The notes: generated by a model not told the origin, from the letters alone. Shown: positions 1-12,699, counted from the first letter of the stretch. The stretch: DNA of 64,000 nt from Nymphaea colorata (GCF_008831285.2 NC_045146.1:22585703-22649702); one strand, 5' to 3'. Numbers and translations are program-made.

Positions 1-90
1 AGGGTTTTCATGATCTTGGAGGAGGGGGGGGGGAAGGGAAGGGAGAACGAGAGAGAAAGGGGTTGAGAGAGAGAGGGCAAAAAGAAAAAA

Positions 91-225
91 ATGCAACCTG
101 GGTATGGAATTCCAGAGTTGCAGCAATTCATGGTGGATGGTTCTGCTCTTTTCACTCTCTCCAATGACCTGAACCCGTCATCTCAACAGAAGCATCCCCA
201 CCACCTGCAGCTTCAGCAGCAACAT

Positions 226-257
<32 letters not shown>

Positions 258-2758
258 CAGAGGGTATCAATACCACCACCAGTTTCAGCCGTTTCTCGAG
301 TTTCAGAGCTTGCAGCAGCCAGCAAGGTGGTTGCACCCTCCACCACCACCATCATCGCCGCCACAGCCTCCGCCACCGCCGCCACCGCCACATTTGGTTC
401 TCGAGTCCCAGCCGGACAACCCTCCCTCCCGTCTCCTTCCTTTCATATCCAGCTTCCGCCCTCTTGTGGACACAAGCGAGCCCGGCTGCAGCCGAGAGAG
501 GCACCATTTTCCGGACGAAGATGTCTCCCTTGCCGATGAGGCCGCCGATCGAAGATGGCCGAGAGAGGAAGGAGCTGCGAGAAGCCCTACCAATTCCGTC
601 AGAGGACCAGTCTGGTAAAGTGCCATGAGAAGAAACAGTAGTGCCTTCCCAACTGTTTCTTTCTTGTTCTAAATTCAAACTTTTTGTGCGCTTTTTCTCT
701 CTTTTTTTGCTTAACTATCACTTCGCTCCTGCAATCTGTGGTCTAGGGTGGGATTCGCAGTAGAGACTCTTAGACATGCAAGAGTCTCTTGAATAATCAA
801 TTCAAGTTTCTAATCTTTTATCTCATTTACAGCCTAGCTAGCTCGCTATAATATCAGGGACACCTTTATTATCTTGAGACAGATTATCAAACTCCTCTCT
901 CTCTCTCTCTCTCTCTCTTTTTCCTTGTTCCGCCCTCTTGATTCTTAACTCAAATCTAGATTGATATTCCCAAGATGCATTGTAACCCAATAAAAAAGAA
1001 AAAAAGATTCTTCGGAATTTGTAGCGTGCCAAATTAAATGCTTGGGAAATGATTCGCTTCGTCATAGATTTGAGAAGAAACAAGCACATATCCACTGGTT
1101 CTGATTCATTGCGACTTATCCATGGCTGTTCCGCTCCTCACACTACTCCTGTCCATCAATTCTGCAGGAGGCTTTCAGATTCGATCCACAACATTAACTC
1201 CAGAGCTGCTGCCACCACCACGACCAACAACAGTACCAAGAGATACAGGAAGGGTGGAGAAGAAAACGAGCCGCCGGAAAGCAAAAGCAGCAGCACAACC
1301 AGCTACCGCATGTTCAGCGAGCTCGAGGCCATCTACAACGTTGGCTTCTCAGGGGACCTTCAAGCAGGCTCTGGCTCGGCCCTCACTGGAGACAACCCTC
1401 CCCCTCCCATGGCGAAGCCGAGCATGGTGCCGGAAATGGCGGCTGCACACGTCGACTTCGCGTCCGAGACGTCTGCAGACGAGGAGGGGTCCCTTAAGAA
1501 GATACAGAACGTTCAGCAGCAGCAGCAGCATCAGCAGCAGAAGGCAAAGAAGAAGAAGAGGAAGAAGCAGCAGCAGAAGTTGGCATCGATAGCTGCCTTC
1601 TTCGAGAGGCTTGTGAACCAAATCATGGAGCACCAGGAGGCGCTGCACCGCCGGTTCATGGAGGTCATGGAAAGGAGGGACCGGGAGCGGCAGAGCCGTG
1701 AGGAGGAGTGGCGGCGGCAGGAGGCGGCGAGGCTCACCCGCGAGAAATCGCTGAGGGCTCAGGAGGAGGCCGCGGCGGCGTCGCGGGAGGCTGCCATCGT
1801 GACCTTCCTCGAAAAAATCACCGGAGAGACGCTGCGGCTGCCCAAGAGGGAAGCCGGCAGCCATGAGAGCGGCGCTCAGCCCGAGGCCTCAGACACTGAC
1901 CGCCGCAATGACGGCAGCGAGGGAGGCAATAACCAGAACAGCAACAACAGCATCAGGAGGTGGCCCAAGTCAGAGGTGAACGCTTTGATCAAGGTGAGAA
2001 GTGGGTTTGAGCGGAGGTTCCAGGAGCCCGGCCTAAAGGGACCGCTGTGGGAGGAGGTCAGCTCGGCCATGGCGGCCTTGGGCTACGAAAGGAGCGCCAA
2101 GAGGTGCAAGGAGAAGTGGGAAAACATCAACAAGTACTTCAGGAAGGCTAAGAACACCGGCAAGCGGCGACCAGGCCAGCGCTCCAAGACCTGCCCCTAC
2201 TTCCACCAATTGGACCTGCTCTACACCGGCAAGGCCTCCTCCGGGGATGAGAACCTCGCCGCCGGTGGACCGCCGTCAAGGTCCGAGCTCCTGGACGCAA
2301 TATTCCCCGTCGAGGGTGGCCGGAACGATAAGGAGGCGGAGCCTAGTAACTTTGGCCTTATTACTAGGCAGACGGCCAGGAAAATGGGAAGAAACATTAA
2401 GAAGTTGGGACTGTTGAACTGCAGTGCGAAGGATCAGAACATTGATCAGGACGAAGAAGAAGGTAGGGAAGGGGAAGACGATGAGCAAGAAGGGGATGGT
2501 GATGAGGAAGAGGAGGAGGAGGAAGAAGAAGAGGCCGAGGAGGAGGAAGAGGAAGAGGAGGGCGAAGAAGGAGAGAAGAGAAACGAGGAGGGGGAGAACG
2601 CGCAGTCTGCTTCATTCATGGAGCTTGTTCATAACCTAACTGCTAATTCTGCGGGCACCACGGCCACCGCCACCTTCCAAGACGACGATGGTAGTGGTGG
2701 TGGTAGAGCAAAGAATATAGATTTCTCTATGCGCCCCTCTACGTCAAGGTTGATCTAA
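91..2758 (+). CDS. PTL: PETAL LOSS-like GT-2 subfamily trihelix transcription factor, two exons
   Basis: Exons 91-614 and 1168-2758 give 704 residues. The donor is tctg|gtaaag and the acceptor is tctgcag|g; they join in phase inside a Trp codon. The start MQPGYGIPELQQFM resembles the YGIPEL opening of Arabidopsis PTL. A poly-Gln and a Pro-rich tract follow. The N-terminal trihelix is eroded: RRWPREE, RGPVW and SYRMFSELEAIY survive, but the part with helix 3 (normally CxEKFEN) is replaced by Ala/Thr/Asn-rich sequence. A basic run and the central coiled coil (AFFERLVNQIMEHQEAL... EEEWRRQEAAR) come next. The C-terminal trihelix is intact, from RRWPKSEVNALIKVRSGFE through KGPLWEEVSSAM and KRCKEKWENINKYF to CPYFHQLDLLY. 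A long Glu-rich tract lies near the C-terminus. GT-2 factors bind GT elements in DNA; PTL restrains growth between floral organs. The PTL assignment within GT-2 is likely, not proven. Confidence 0.85.
227..254 (+). repeat. CAG trinucleotide microsatellite coding poly-Gln
   Basis: A nearly pure CAG run in exon 1 of the trihelix gene encodes a glutamine tract. Such tracts often vary in length between alleles. Confidence 0.9.
615..1167 (+). other. Intron of the trihelix gene, with a CT microsatellite
   Basis: A 553-bp GT-AG intron that interrupts the N-terminal trihelix directly at the GPVW tryptophan. It holds a CT dinucleotide run near 893-919. Stop codons block any read-through. The phase match at both ends (two bases of the Trp codon before, one after) is the main support. 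Confidence 0.8.
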
Positions 2759-2932
2759 TGAGACTTCTTCACTTTTTTTATTTTTTTTTTTCTCCTATTA
2801 CTAAGTATCATCTATCATCACCATCAAGATCAATTAATATCATAACTATCGCTACCATTTCGCGCCTTCAATTTCCCTCTCCCTTTTTCTTCCGGTTTCT
2901 TCTTCTTTAAAAAGTTTGAGCATACGTGTTCT

Positions 2933-2963
<31 letters not shown>

Positions 2964-5900
2964 AAAGATGAGTTTTTGTTTCTTTCATCATAATGGCGCC
3001 TTTCTGATAAGGAGGGTTAATTAATGGAGAGACTTGATGATGCTCGGTCACGTAGAAGGGAGGTGGAGAGACGGAAGAAGAAGGGTGCGTGTGATGGAGA
3101 TTCAGAGACGTGCAGTCGCTCAGTCTGAAGCAATCTCTGTCGTTTTGCAGCATTGAATTTCTAAACCGCCATGGCGACGGGAACGCACAGAGAGAGAGAG
3201 AGAGAGTGTTGTCTCCGTCTCTCTTCTCCATCGCAATTTGTGAATCGTAGGGATGACGTCATCGACTGAAACCCGCACGGCCGGCAAGTTGCAGAGAGAC
3301 CGTATGGATTCTCTCTCCTCTTTCCTCTGCAACTTAACAACCATAACACGCTCTTTGCGTGCCATCTCAGGCTATATATAAGTAAATGCAGATATATAAC
3401 ATAATAGATACTACAAAGTTCTTACATTAACAGTGTTAATTTTAATTCTTAAGCACTCATAGAATCTGATCTTATACATCAGATTAGGTTGATCCTTCTC
3501 TATTGAAATATCTGTATGTATATTTCTCGACTCTTTATATGGTTAGACATATTAAAAACAACTTATAATTTTGTGAGGCATAATCAGCAAGCAAAAACCT
3601 TTCTGCATGATCCGAACTCATAATTTCGCAATAGGTTAAATATATAGCGTACGGTCACATTTGTGAAGTTTAATTTGTAACATGGAAAGAAAAGGTATCA
3701 GATTTCATCTCAATGATTGAGTACCTTCGAGGCCAGTATCATATAATAATTTCATATTCACATGTATTTTTTTTTTTCCATATAGGGCAACTGTGTTGGA
3801 TTTTTTTTTTTGGTGGGGAAAATAAGGATCAGATCCAAATATATTTTTATGCATAGGTCGAATTTTAAAAGTCAAAAAGATACCTTCTGAGTTTTCTTCA
3901 TGTTCTTGTTCAAACGACTTCTTGATTGTTTGCGAATATCAAGGCATCATCCATTCGGCTAGTTTCATCATAGAAAGAGAACTTATTATGGATACGTATT
4001 TTGAGATAATTTTGATTGATTTAAATCGCCAGATGCGCCTATTTGCTTGATTAATTAATAAAATATTAATCAAGCGATCTACCAAATATCTAGTTACTTT
4101 GCAGAACATGAAACTCGTATTGTGTTCTACCTCTATTCGGTTATTTATTCAAACATCTTTGAATATTTTATGTCACCGAATCTTGGTGCAATTTGAGCAT
4201 GCATTTGATAGTGCTTATCAAGCAAAAAAAAAATTTGCAAATATATTTATGACGGTGCTACCAAACCTGCCTTTTCAATATGACACATTAATTTTAGTTC
4301 ACCATTAATGGATCTGAGAATTTCTTTCATTTGCAGTTCGTTTGTAATGTGAAGTAGAACGCTTTACATCAAAGCGAAAGATTTAAAGAAAGCATGATCA
4401 ATAATAGGGACAAGAATATCAAATCTGCGCGTGGTGCATGTTCCAAGTAAATATATTATATTTAATGCATCCATCGTCATCAATCATCAGAAAAACTTGG
4501 AACTTCTTTTCTAATGAGCGGACCTGATTGCTACTTCCCATCTCGCTAGGGAATTAGCTTTGAACAACTTAAATGTAGGTATGATAATACTAGCTCTGCA
4601 TCTATTAGCATATAAATATATTTCTACACAAAAAGTATTTTATAACTAATTGCTTAATTGGTAATGAAATTTTTCATTTTTTTTCTTTTCCCAGTAGTTG
4701 TACAATAAAAAATATGATGTGATAGGAGTACCGATGCCACTTTTTTTTTTTAAAAGAAATGCGTATGATCAAACTGTCTGTCTGTATTCGTCACAGTGTT
4801 TTGGCCCCTTCTATCAGATCGTGCTTCACGTACTCCTTCTTTAAGCTGAAACCCTGTATTACTACAGCACAACATGATGCTCGAGAGATTCGAGTCTAGA
4901 TTTGGATCCAGATCCAAATGCAGATGGGCATCTCAGTTTTTCACTCTCACTCTCACTTGGGTTGCTGTCAGTCAGGTGCCCATAACCCGCATATCCAGGT
5001 TTGGATCATGAAGCAGATCCAAATCCGAGGAGCAAGACTGGGAGAGATAGACAGCGATGAGTAGTCAACATCCCACAGTTGATGGCAGGGAAGGTTGCAG
5101 GCTAAGCTTGTGGCAGACAGGCCAATTTAATGTGCAAGTTAGATAAGCTGCCTTACACTGCAATCCAGGTTGTTTTAGCATGTCGGTGGATTCTTGACCG
5201 TGCCCAACTTGGCTTGGCCGTACTGGACCCAGACCTGCCTGGTGGGTCCGCTAGGTCCCTGAGGTCAGGCCGTGCCGACGACCCAAATTTAGAATTAGAG
5301 CCGCTTGGCTGTGAATTCAGAATTACATGTACATCCCATATAAAAATTTTTGAAAAATGATATTTCGGCTCCTCGGCAATTCCATATTTATTGAATCTTA
5401 CATCTACATTCTACCTTAAGATAGGAGGACAAATATTCAAGGGACATATGCCCAGTAGCTGTCTGATGGTCGGACGCCCTTCGAGTCTGCTTTCTTTTTT
5501 TTATATATATAACTATTTTGTGCCAATGTGCAGCATCATTAAACAAGATGTGAAAAATATATCTTAATCACTAAATTTTAGTGAAACCGTACGCCTCTTG
5601 TCTTAGAATCGGTAGATTCCAGGCTCTTAATTTGAGGCAATTAACTTGGAATCATATATTTACATCTACACTGGGCTCAAAGAACTGTATCATGTACTAT
5701 TGCATCCCTCATATCATTAAACTATTTGACGTGCATATATATATATATACATATACACTTCCAATTCGTTCCTACAGGCGCATTTTTAGGACAAATACAA
5801 CTTTTCTATCGTGCAGATCAGTAGTAAAATGTAAGATTTATGTCACTACAAAATATTTATGTGTTATTTGTCTAATATTTTTCCTTTTTAAAGCTATTTA

Positions 5901-7417
5901 TATATATCGTGTTATAGAAAAAAAAAAACAACTTCGACAGGCGACTTTCTGGGCCTCGAGGACTAATTTAAAGTGCATAAGCAAATGCGGGATGTATTTT
6001 CCCGTTGCCTAAATTTCTGAAAAGAAATCGATGCCATTTTTAAACATTGAATGTCTGCTATCTGAACCTAAGAACAGTTGTACAGCCTAGCATTTAGATC
6101 TATAATAACCACAAGACATTCAAACATTTATTATGCAGCAAAGAGTATTTTAATCTCTCTAGTTTGTCTGACTGGCAATTTAATTTTCGTATATGTGTAT
6201 GGTTAGTGATGATATTAGCATATGTGAGTCTTGATCATAATAGTTCAGCGACGGAGCATGTATAGTAATATTTATCATGATATATATATATATATAGCAA
6301 GGTGATGGGGCAAATACTGCATATATATCATACTCACACAAATCTTAAATGCAATGAAAATTCTACTAACTCTCTTGCAATGGTGCTGCTAAAAAACTAT
6401 TTAGAGGAGATTAAAATTTCTAAGTACTCAATAGGAAAAAGCCATCATGTTTTAAAAGCTTTTACTGTAAAAGGAAACCCATAAATATCAAAAAACTTTT
6501 CCTTGCGTGGTTTATCTTTTAGCTGCTTTGAATCTTGAGTATGCTTCAGATTTGGATGTACAGTTCAGTTATCTGAATCCCCGATTTTGGAAATTATGCA
6601 AGAATCGGATCAGACCCTGTGAGATCCAAATTTGATTTCATAATTTCAAGTACAAATCTAATTTGAGTCTGACTTCGATCAAATGGCATAAGGTATAGAA
6701 GATCCCAGCACACTCTATAGTTAGCTTCACTTGGCACTTAAAAAAGATCATGCATTAGAAAACAGATAGCATATAGGTTTATAAGCTCCAGAAAAATTTT
6801 CAATTATATATGACTGTTTTAATGACAAATTGGGATATAAACTGAAGCTTATAAAATGAATAGCCAGTTTTCTTGCTCTCTCTTGCCTTCTTATCTCACT
6901 GTATGTGCATGAACACCTAAGGAGTATTATGCTTTGCCTTGCATTACCTAAGATATCATTATGTCATGAAGTTTCTTGGTGATTCCACCAACGTACATAT
7001 ACGTAGAATTTAGAAATGAACATGCGGCAACGACGTTCTCCTACATGTGTTTTCTGATAATGCGAACTTTCTATTTACTGGTTTAGTAAATTCTTTAATG
7101 GCGGGTGGCCTTCATGCTCCTATGGTTATCTTTCAAATCATAATATCTTCATGTTTGGCAATTTAACCAAATTCTTCCATTACGATGGGATTCATCCTCG
7201 TCTCTCTGTCTTTCTGCATTTGGTTCCTGGGAGCAGCGAACCATATCGGATAGATGACAGGAGTCGCAGGACGACAGATTCTTCCCACCTCTTCGCTTTT
7301 CAAAAATAAGAGCAGTTACCAAAACCGCCTCTCTCCCTTTCTCGCTCTCTCCCGTGCAAGACAACACAGGAAGAAGAAACCTCTCTGTCTCCCTGTGCGT
7401 GAAAAGTAAAGAAACCC
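2759..7417. other. Intergenic region, no gene recognised
   Basis: AT-rich spacer between two plus-strand genes. It holds an AAG microsatellite (about 2933-2965), a GA run near 3191-3209, several TA runs (5737-5750, 6280-6297), and a gatccaaat-rich stretch at 4890-5030 similar to other stretches in this window (about 6590-6660). Open frames here are short and show no family motif. The last few hundred bases must hold the promoter and 5' UTR of the zinc-finger gene. I could not place a TATA box with confidence. Confidence 0.6.
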
Positions 7418-8425
7418 ATGAATCCTTTTGAACAGCAGAGACAACCCAGCCTAGAGAGCGTGATCGCCACACCGCTTGATCAATACGAAGAACCCAAGAA
7501 GCGGAAGAAGAGAAAGAGATCGGAATTCCCTCGACCCGCTACCACCGGCAAGCAATTCTGCCAGTGGGATATCGTAGAAAGCTCCGCCACCGAAGAGACA
7601 AAGCCCGCGAAGCGGCCGTACAGGCAGAAAGCGATCGGCATCGCCAGCGGGGATCCAGCAGGGGGATTGGCAGTTCATCCGTGTACAGAGTGCGGCAAGC
7701 GGTTCTGGTCATGGAAGGCGCTGTTCGGGCACATGCGATGCCACCCAGAGCGGCAATGGCGTGGTATCAACCCCCCGCCGAACATCCGGCGGCCGGCACC
7801 GGCCACACAGCCAGAGCCCTCCGTTTCTCAAGTTGGGGGCGAGGAAGAAGAGGTTGCAAGGTGCCTGGTCATGCTCTCAACTACCTCTTCTGCTGATGCT
7901 GGTGCTGGGCCTCGTGCGCCGATCCCCGATGATGGACTGCTCCTATCCCTCACCCTGGACCCACCTCAGCCCAGTTGCCGATTCGAGTGCTGCACTTGTA
8001 ACAAGGTTTTTGGGTCCCACCAAGCGCTGGGTGGGCACAGGGCCACCCACAAGAATGTCAAGGGTTGCTTTGCCAGGCATGGTGAGAATGAACATGGTGA
8101 GAAAATGATTCATGACGATGGCGGTGGTGATGACCATTATGGGGTTGATCATATTAGGAAGATGAAGGTAATGTGTCAACATAGGTGTAGTGAGTGCTTG
8201 AAGGTGTTCCCTAGTGAGCAGGCTCTTGATAGGCATAAGAGGTGCCACTTGGTTGGCAATGAACCGCGGCAGCACTGTGATGACCAACAATCAAATAATG
8301 GAAAAAGTTGTGTTCTGGATCTGAATCTGCCTGCTCCTGTTGATATGGAAGAAGGTTGCAGTCGTGATCTTGTTTTAGATCTTAAGTTGGGGTGTGGATC
8401 ACAAGTTGGTGAGTGGCTTGGATAG
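7418..8425 (+). CDS. C2H2 zinc-finger protein with three fingers and EAR-type motifs (ZAT-like)
   Basis: Single-exon gene of 335 residues, typical of plant C1-class C2H2 factors. A basic nuclear-localisation-like run (KKRKKRKRSE) lies near residue 30. Finger 1 (CTECGKRF...ALFGHMRCH, about residues 89-109) has a divergent core. Finger 2 (CCTCNKVFGSHQALGGHRATH region, about 192-212) has the canonical QALGGH DNA-contact motif. Finger 3 (CSECLKVF...QALDRHKRCH, about 258-278) carries QALDRH. A C-terminal LDLNLPA (near residue 301) is a classic EAR repression motif, and LVLDLKLG follows near the end. The likely role is a nuclear transcriptional repressor. The C-terminal EAR fits ZAT-type stress or developmental regulators, but I cannot name one ortholog. 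The ATG at 7418 precedes all domains with no better alternative. Confidence 0.9.
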   Translation: MNPFEQQRQPSLESVIATPLDQYEEPKKRKKRKRSEFPRPATTGKQFCQWDIVESSATEETKPAKRPYRQKAIGIASGDPAGGLAVHPCTECGKRFWSWKALFGHMRCHPERQWRGINPPPNIRRPAPATQPEPSVSQVGGEEEEVARCLVMLSTTSSADAGAGPRAPIPDDGLLLSLTLDPPQPSCRFECCTCNKVFGSHQALGGHRATHKNVKGCFARHGENEHGEKMIHDDGGGDDHYGVDHIRKMKVMCQHRCSECLKVFPSEQALDRHKRCHLVGNEPRQHCDDQQSNNGKSCVLDLNLPAPVDMEEGCSRDLVLDLKLGCGSQVGEWLG

Positions 8426-9588
8426 AGGGAAGGTAAAGGAAGACGATGATATTTCAAGTTGGTAGCTGGTTGGTACCTATGGCTTTTCTTGAACAGAGGA
8501 TACTGCAATTCCTTTCGTCTTTTTCTTTGTTGTGGCTGATGTAATATACTCTTTTTTTTTTCCCTTTGGCACTGTATTCAACCAATACAGGTGGATATAT
8601 TGGTTAATGGCGCCTGATTATTTGTAGGTGGCCATGTTTTGGGGGAAGGGTGACGAACCATTTCTGTGTTTTGTAGATTGATGTACTTCGGAGATGTACT
8701 GCCTACCAATTCTTTCCTTTTTTTGGATATGAAAGACAATGGCGGACAATTGTCTTTGTATCAATTTGATGCATTGGGCGTTTACCTTCGTCTGTTTCCT
8801 AGTAGTGCAAATAGTTTCTTGCTGAACTCACAGATATGGAAAGGAAAATGCAATGTCCTGCGGCCCTGCAGCTGCAACTTTGAATAAGGAAAAAAAAATT
8901 CCTAAAACTGGATTAGGAAGTTGAGCCAACCGCCACATCTGGATAACTGACAAAGGAAGTTTCATTTTTCTGCCTTCACCACCCCATTATTTCTAATTAA
9001 GATTCTTGAGTTTTAACTCCCATGTACCAAAGCCCGCAGTTACTGGGATGTCGTCAATTCAGAGTGTCCATGTGACTTCTTCAACATACACATGTCGCCC
9101 TGCACTATGGTGTAGTAAGAACGTTAAACATGGAGCCTATGGTAGGTGGACTCTGTATGTTATGACGATCCCATGAAGCACCTATGCGTATGAGCCTAAC
9201 TAGACTGTCTTCTTCAATTAATTTTCTTGCTGGGGCTGAAGGAACTGGTGTGTAGTTATGCAAGAATATCCAAGAAAAAAGGAAAATGAATTAACTGAGA
9301 TAAATGACACAGGGAGGAGATTGGGAAGAAGGCTGTCTGATTCAAACAGCAGCCTGGATATAACTGCAACTGCTACAGTGCAGAAATTAAAGCAAGGCCT
9401 CACTGACAGGTTTAAGAATTTCAAAAATGGACACAGACAAAAATGAACTTTAATATAAATGGCAGATCCAAAAACCACTCTAGAAAAAATCCAATAATCA
9501 GATCACTCAGTACTTAAAATAGATTTACATATACCATATAATTAAAGAAGCCAAAGGTTGCAACACTTTGTATGTCCATAGAAAAATG
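8426..9588. other. Spacer between convergent genes (two 3' ends)
   Basis: The zinc-finger gene ends at 8425 and the minus-strand unknown gene ends at 9589, so this 1.16 kb should contain both 3' UTRs. It holds T-rich stretches. Open frames (for example near 8666-8887 and 9258-9446) show no family motif. I see no further gene. Confidence 0.6.
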
Positions 9589-10788
9589 TCATTTTTCTGA
9601 ATATGCCTGTAACTTTCCGAAAATATTCAGGGTCTTCATACGATGTAATTCTCTGCCTGAAAGTGTTAAAGATGGAGAGAGAGTCAGCAAAACCTTGTTC
9701 TTTTTTATAGAATAAATGAATCATAGAAGAACCTATAATTCAGCTTTATGAAATATTGTCTAGACATATCACCTTCCTCTAACAAAAGATGGACTGCCCT
9801 TTCCTCCAGATGAGAAGCATGTCTACTTCGACCAACTGCTGATAGGGATCGTAACACTGAATCAAAAGAGTTTGAGCAAGTCTTTTGTCAATAAAATGGG
9901 AGAGACAAGATTGAACGAAAGACATATATCTCAAAGGCACTTAAATGCAACGTATATTATAGAACTTTATCTAGAGCAATTTCAACTTCACAAGACTGTC
10001 TGGTGGTTACTGGTGCACCCGACCTTTTATTTTTTAAAAAATAATATCTGTACGTTTAAAGCTTAAGTAATTCAGGAGAGACGAGTCACCAAGCAAATTT
10101 AGTTACATGAGATGTCCATTTGATGGTGCTGAAAAGGAAAAAACAACCATGCAGCCCAGATTTTAGAAAATGATAAAAATAATAGAATCGATGACAATTC
10201 TTCCGATTGAAGTAAAGAAAGTGCACACTTACTGTGAATATATTCCTCGCATTCATCACATTGCTTCAAGAATGCCTGCAGGCGAATAAATCGCTGCTTC
10301 CAGTGCTGGACAAACATCTCCTGAGAATCAACTGCCGTGGGACACACGGTAGTATTGCTCATTTCTCTTAAGGTTGACCCGGTGTTCAGCTTATGGGAAA
10401 CTAAATGACCATGCGGCGAGCAAGTCTGAGTGGAAGCCGAAGAAGCTGAGCCAAATATTGCAATTTGATTACTCGTCCCTTTATGTGGCCGAGTATACGG
10501 GCTGCCTGAATTTTTCTCTTCACTAGGAGCATCTAAACTTAAGCTTTCATCGTTAGAAACATTTAAGTCGAATGGTCGTGCCTTTGGTTTCCCATAGGCA
10601 TACACAAAGGTCCCTTTTGAACAGCTGCAGCATGCTGATTGTTGGCATTCAGGATCTGAGCACGTAAGATTCCCTTTTCTGGGTGCAGAAAGCCTTGCAA
10701 TTTCTCCATGTTTTTGTAAGGATGAATCTGCCAGAGGTTTCAGAAACAAATTGTCATGTTTGTTCTGTGCATCTCTTAATGCCACCAT
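9589..10788 (-). CDS. Conserved plant protein of unknown function, three coding exons
   Basis: Exons on the minus strand: 10788-10233, 9856-9773 and 9656-9589, giving 235 residues. Both junctions are GT-AG and keep frame. The first rebuilds the run EEYIHMLRSLSAV, the second LLLEEGRELHRMKTLNIFGK. The N-terminal half has a Cys-rich patch (CSDPECQQSACCSCSKG) and a DLN motif (RPFDLNV, EAR-like). The C-terminal third (QEMFVQHWKQRFIRLQAFLKQ onward, then LEERAVHLLLEEG) is helical and looks like a conserved plant-only family I have seen without assigned function. I do not assign an activity. The ATG at 10788 is preceded 25 bases upstream by a good acceptor (gtgacag|g), so a 5' UTR intron is likely. 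Confidence 0.8.
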
Positions 10789-10813
10789 TTTCTCTGAGTG
10801 CAGTTACTGATTC

Positions 10814-12469
10814 CTGTCACAAATAGGTTTTCCAGCTTGACAGTTGCTCACACATACTCATAAATTTTCCGTCAGCCAATAAGTTAACACAACAACCCAT
10901 ACTGCTCAGTCGGTTCAAGCATTCCAATACATCAAGATCAAGCAACAGAGCAATCTCCTTCATGCAGTCAAATTGGAAGAATGAAGTTCCTCAGGTAAGA
11001 GTTGAATAAGAAAAAGGCTTAGAGGCAAGAAAGACTCTCCCAGAATTAGAGTCACAAAACTGAAGGCGTTTGCCTCAACCATGATACAAAACTGAGCCAA
11101 TCGTTTGAATACCATCTAACTCTACTAGAAAAGCAAAAGACATATATAAACTAATGCATTTGCATAGACAATCACACATGCGATAGTGATACTTAGATAC
11201 ATGCACGCGCACATACATCAACATCATGTTGCCGAACCCCAGCCTCCTAATACTAAAAAGGAAAAATGGAAAAGAAAAAACATTTTGCCATGAATAGAAC
11301 AGTGAGAAAGGCAAAACACATTTGTTTTCAGCATATAATGAAAAAGTTGAAGTTGTGAAAGATATCTACATTGTAGGTGGTATAAACCAAGTTCCTCACA
11401 GGCAAATCTCTTACTGCAACCTTTCAATTACTAGAGGTCACTTGCAAATAGCTAGTTCGCAACTCGAAGTGTTAGTTTTGGAACTTAAATATGGATTTAA
11501 GAGACAGATTGACCTTGAAAAGAGATTCAAGTGTGCAGGATAATTTGGAAGGGCATGTATAGGAACGCATTCTTCAACTAAAGGATACAAATTGTCAAGT
11601 AGCTTTTGTATGTAAACCATATGTATTTATAAATTGTTGTACATAATAAAACTATGGTCGAGGACTAAAGCATTCAGCATCTTCAACGAGTCTTCCAGAA
11701 CTGCAGCTATAATTATGAACTTGAATGCACAATCAAATTAATTGGTCAGTTTTGAACTGTTCCCAATAACATTAGATCTCATGCTAGTGCTTGGACATAA
11801 TCCCGAGGCAAATAAAAAAATTGAGACCAGACAAGGGTCCTGGAATTTGTTTTCAGTGTGCATGAAAGCATGTCGAAAATTCCAAATTGTAGAAAATCAA
11901 GTACAAAGAAATCAATCAAAGTTCGTCTCATCAAGTCGGCAAAAGCAAATCCCGCACTTCACTGGATCACGACGAAACTTTCTGCATACTCTTTCGGCTG
12001 TATCATGTCTCCAAGTAATCAGATAGGAGCAATTTAAATTGCCCAAATATGATTTCTGCCGAAAAGATGTAGAATAAGCACCCTGGTTCAAGACCACCAT
12101 GAATCAATAAACCCAACAAATGCATTGTCAAATGCTTGAAATCCAAGCCAATCCCCAATCGCTATATCGTTTAAATGAATTTGATTTATTCGATTCCCCA
12201 TACAAAGCGAAGTTCGTTTTACCACAACAGACGAACATTCCGATTACCCAACAACCAATCCCTTCAGGCTTCAGGCAAACTCAAAAGAAACAACTGGGGT
12301 ATCATCAGAAACGCTCAACAGAGAAAAGATAGGATAAGTACTAAAAAAATCAAAGGAACTCTATAGAATAAGCACAAAAACTATCATAGGAATCCATTCA
12401 TCCAATACAACAAGCATAAGAACAACCATACAAGAACCTTGTATCAGCATCAGAACAAAAATGCATACT
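10814..12469 (-). other. Probable 5' UTR intron of the unknown-function gene
   Basis: An acceptor (ttgtgacag|gaatc on the minus strand) lies just before the start codon. A candidate donor lies near 12467-12472, either GT at ggcaa|gtatgc or GC at ggag|gcaagt. The interval shows no coding potential on either strand beyond short open frames. RNA reads would be needed to place the donor. Confidence 0.5.
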
Positions 12470-12641
12470 TGCCTCCCGTCTAAAGGGGGTGGCCTTTGAG
12501 AAGTCCTGTAATATCCTTCTCTTGGCTACGGGATCTCGGTTTCGCCTTTCCTTTCTCTTTCCCGTCACAAATGGCCACAGACGAGTCTTCTTTTCTTTCC
12601 ATTTCTTCAGCAGAAAAAGAGAAGGAGGTTTAGGAGATACT

Positions 12642-12650
12642 GGCGGGAAA
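12642..12650 (-). promoter_or_regulatory. E2F-type site (TTTCCCGCC)
   Basis: The minus strand reads TTTCCCGCC, matching the plant E2F consensus TTTSSCGC. It lies in the probable promoter or first UTR exon of the unknown-function gene on the same strand. A TTTTATAA-like element lies about 65 bases upstream (near 12712). Binding is inferred from the motif only. Confidence 0.45.
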
Positions 12651-12699
12651 CGACCTTCCGTTTTTTTTGGTAATTCAGATACGCGCGTGAATCCTTTCT

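Noticed and set aside
1122-2639. Long alternative frames over trihelix exon 2 on both strands
   Set aside because: They are shadows of the GC-rich true frame, which carries the trihelix and coiled-coil motifs.
4045-4075. Perfect 11-bp inverted repeat (gcttgattaat / attaatcaagc) with a 9-bp loop
   Set aside because: Too short for a microRNA precursor, AT-rich, and with no neighbouring gene to terminate; probably chance.
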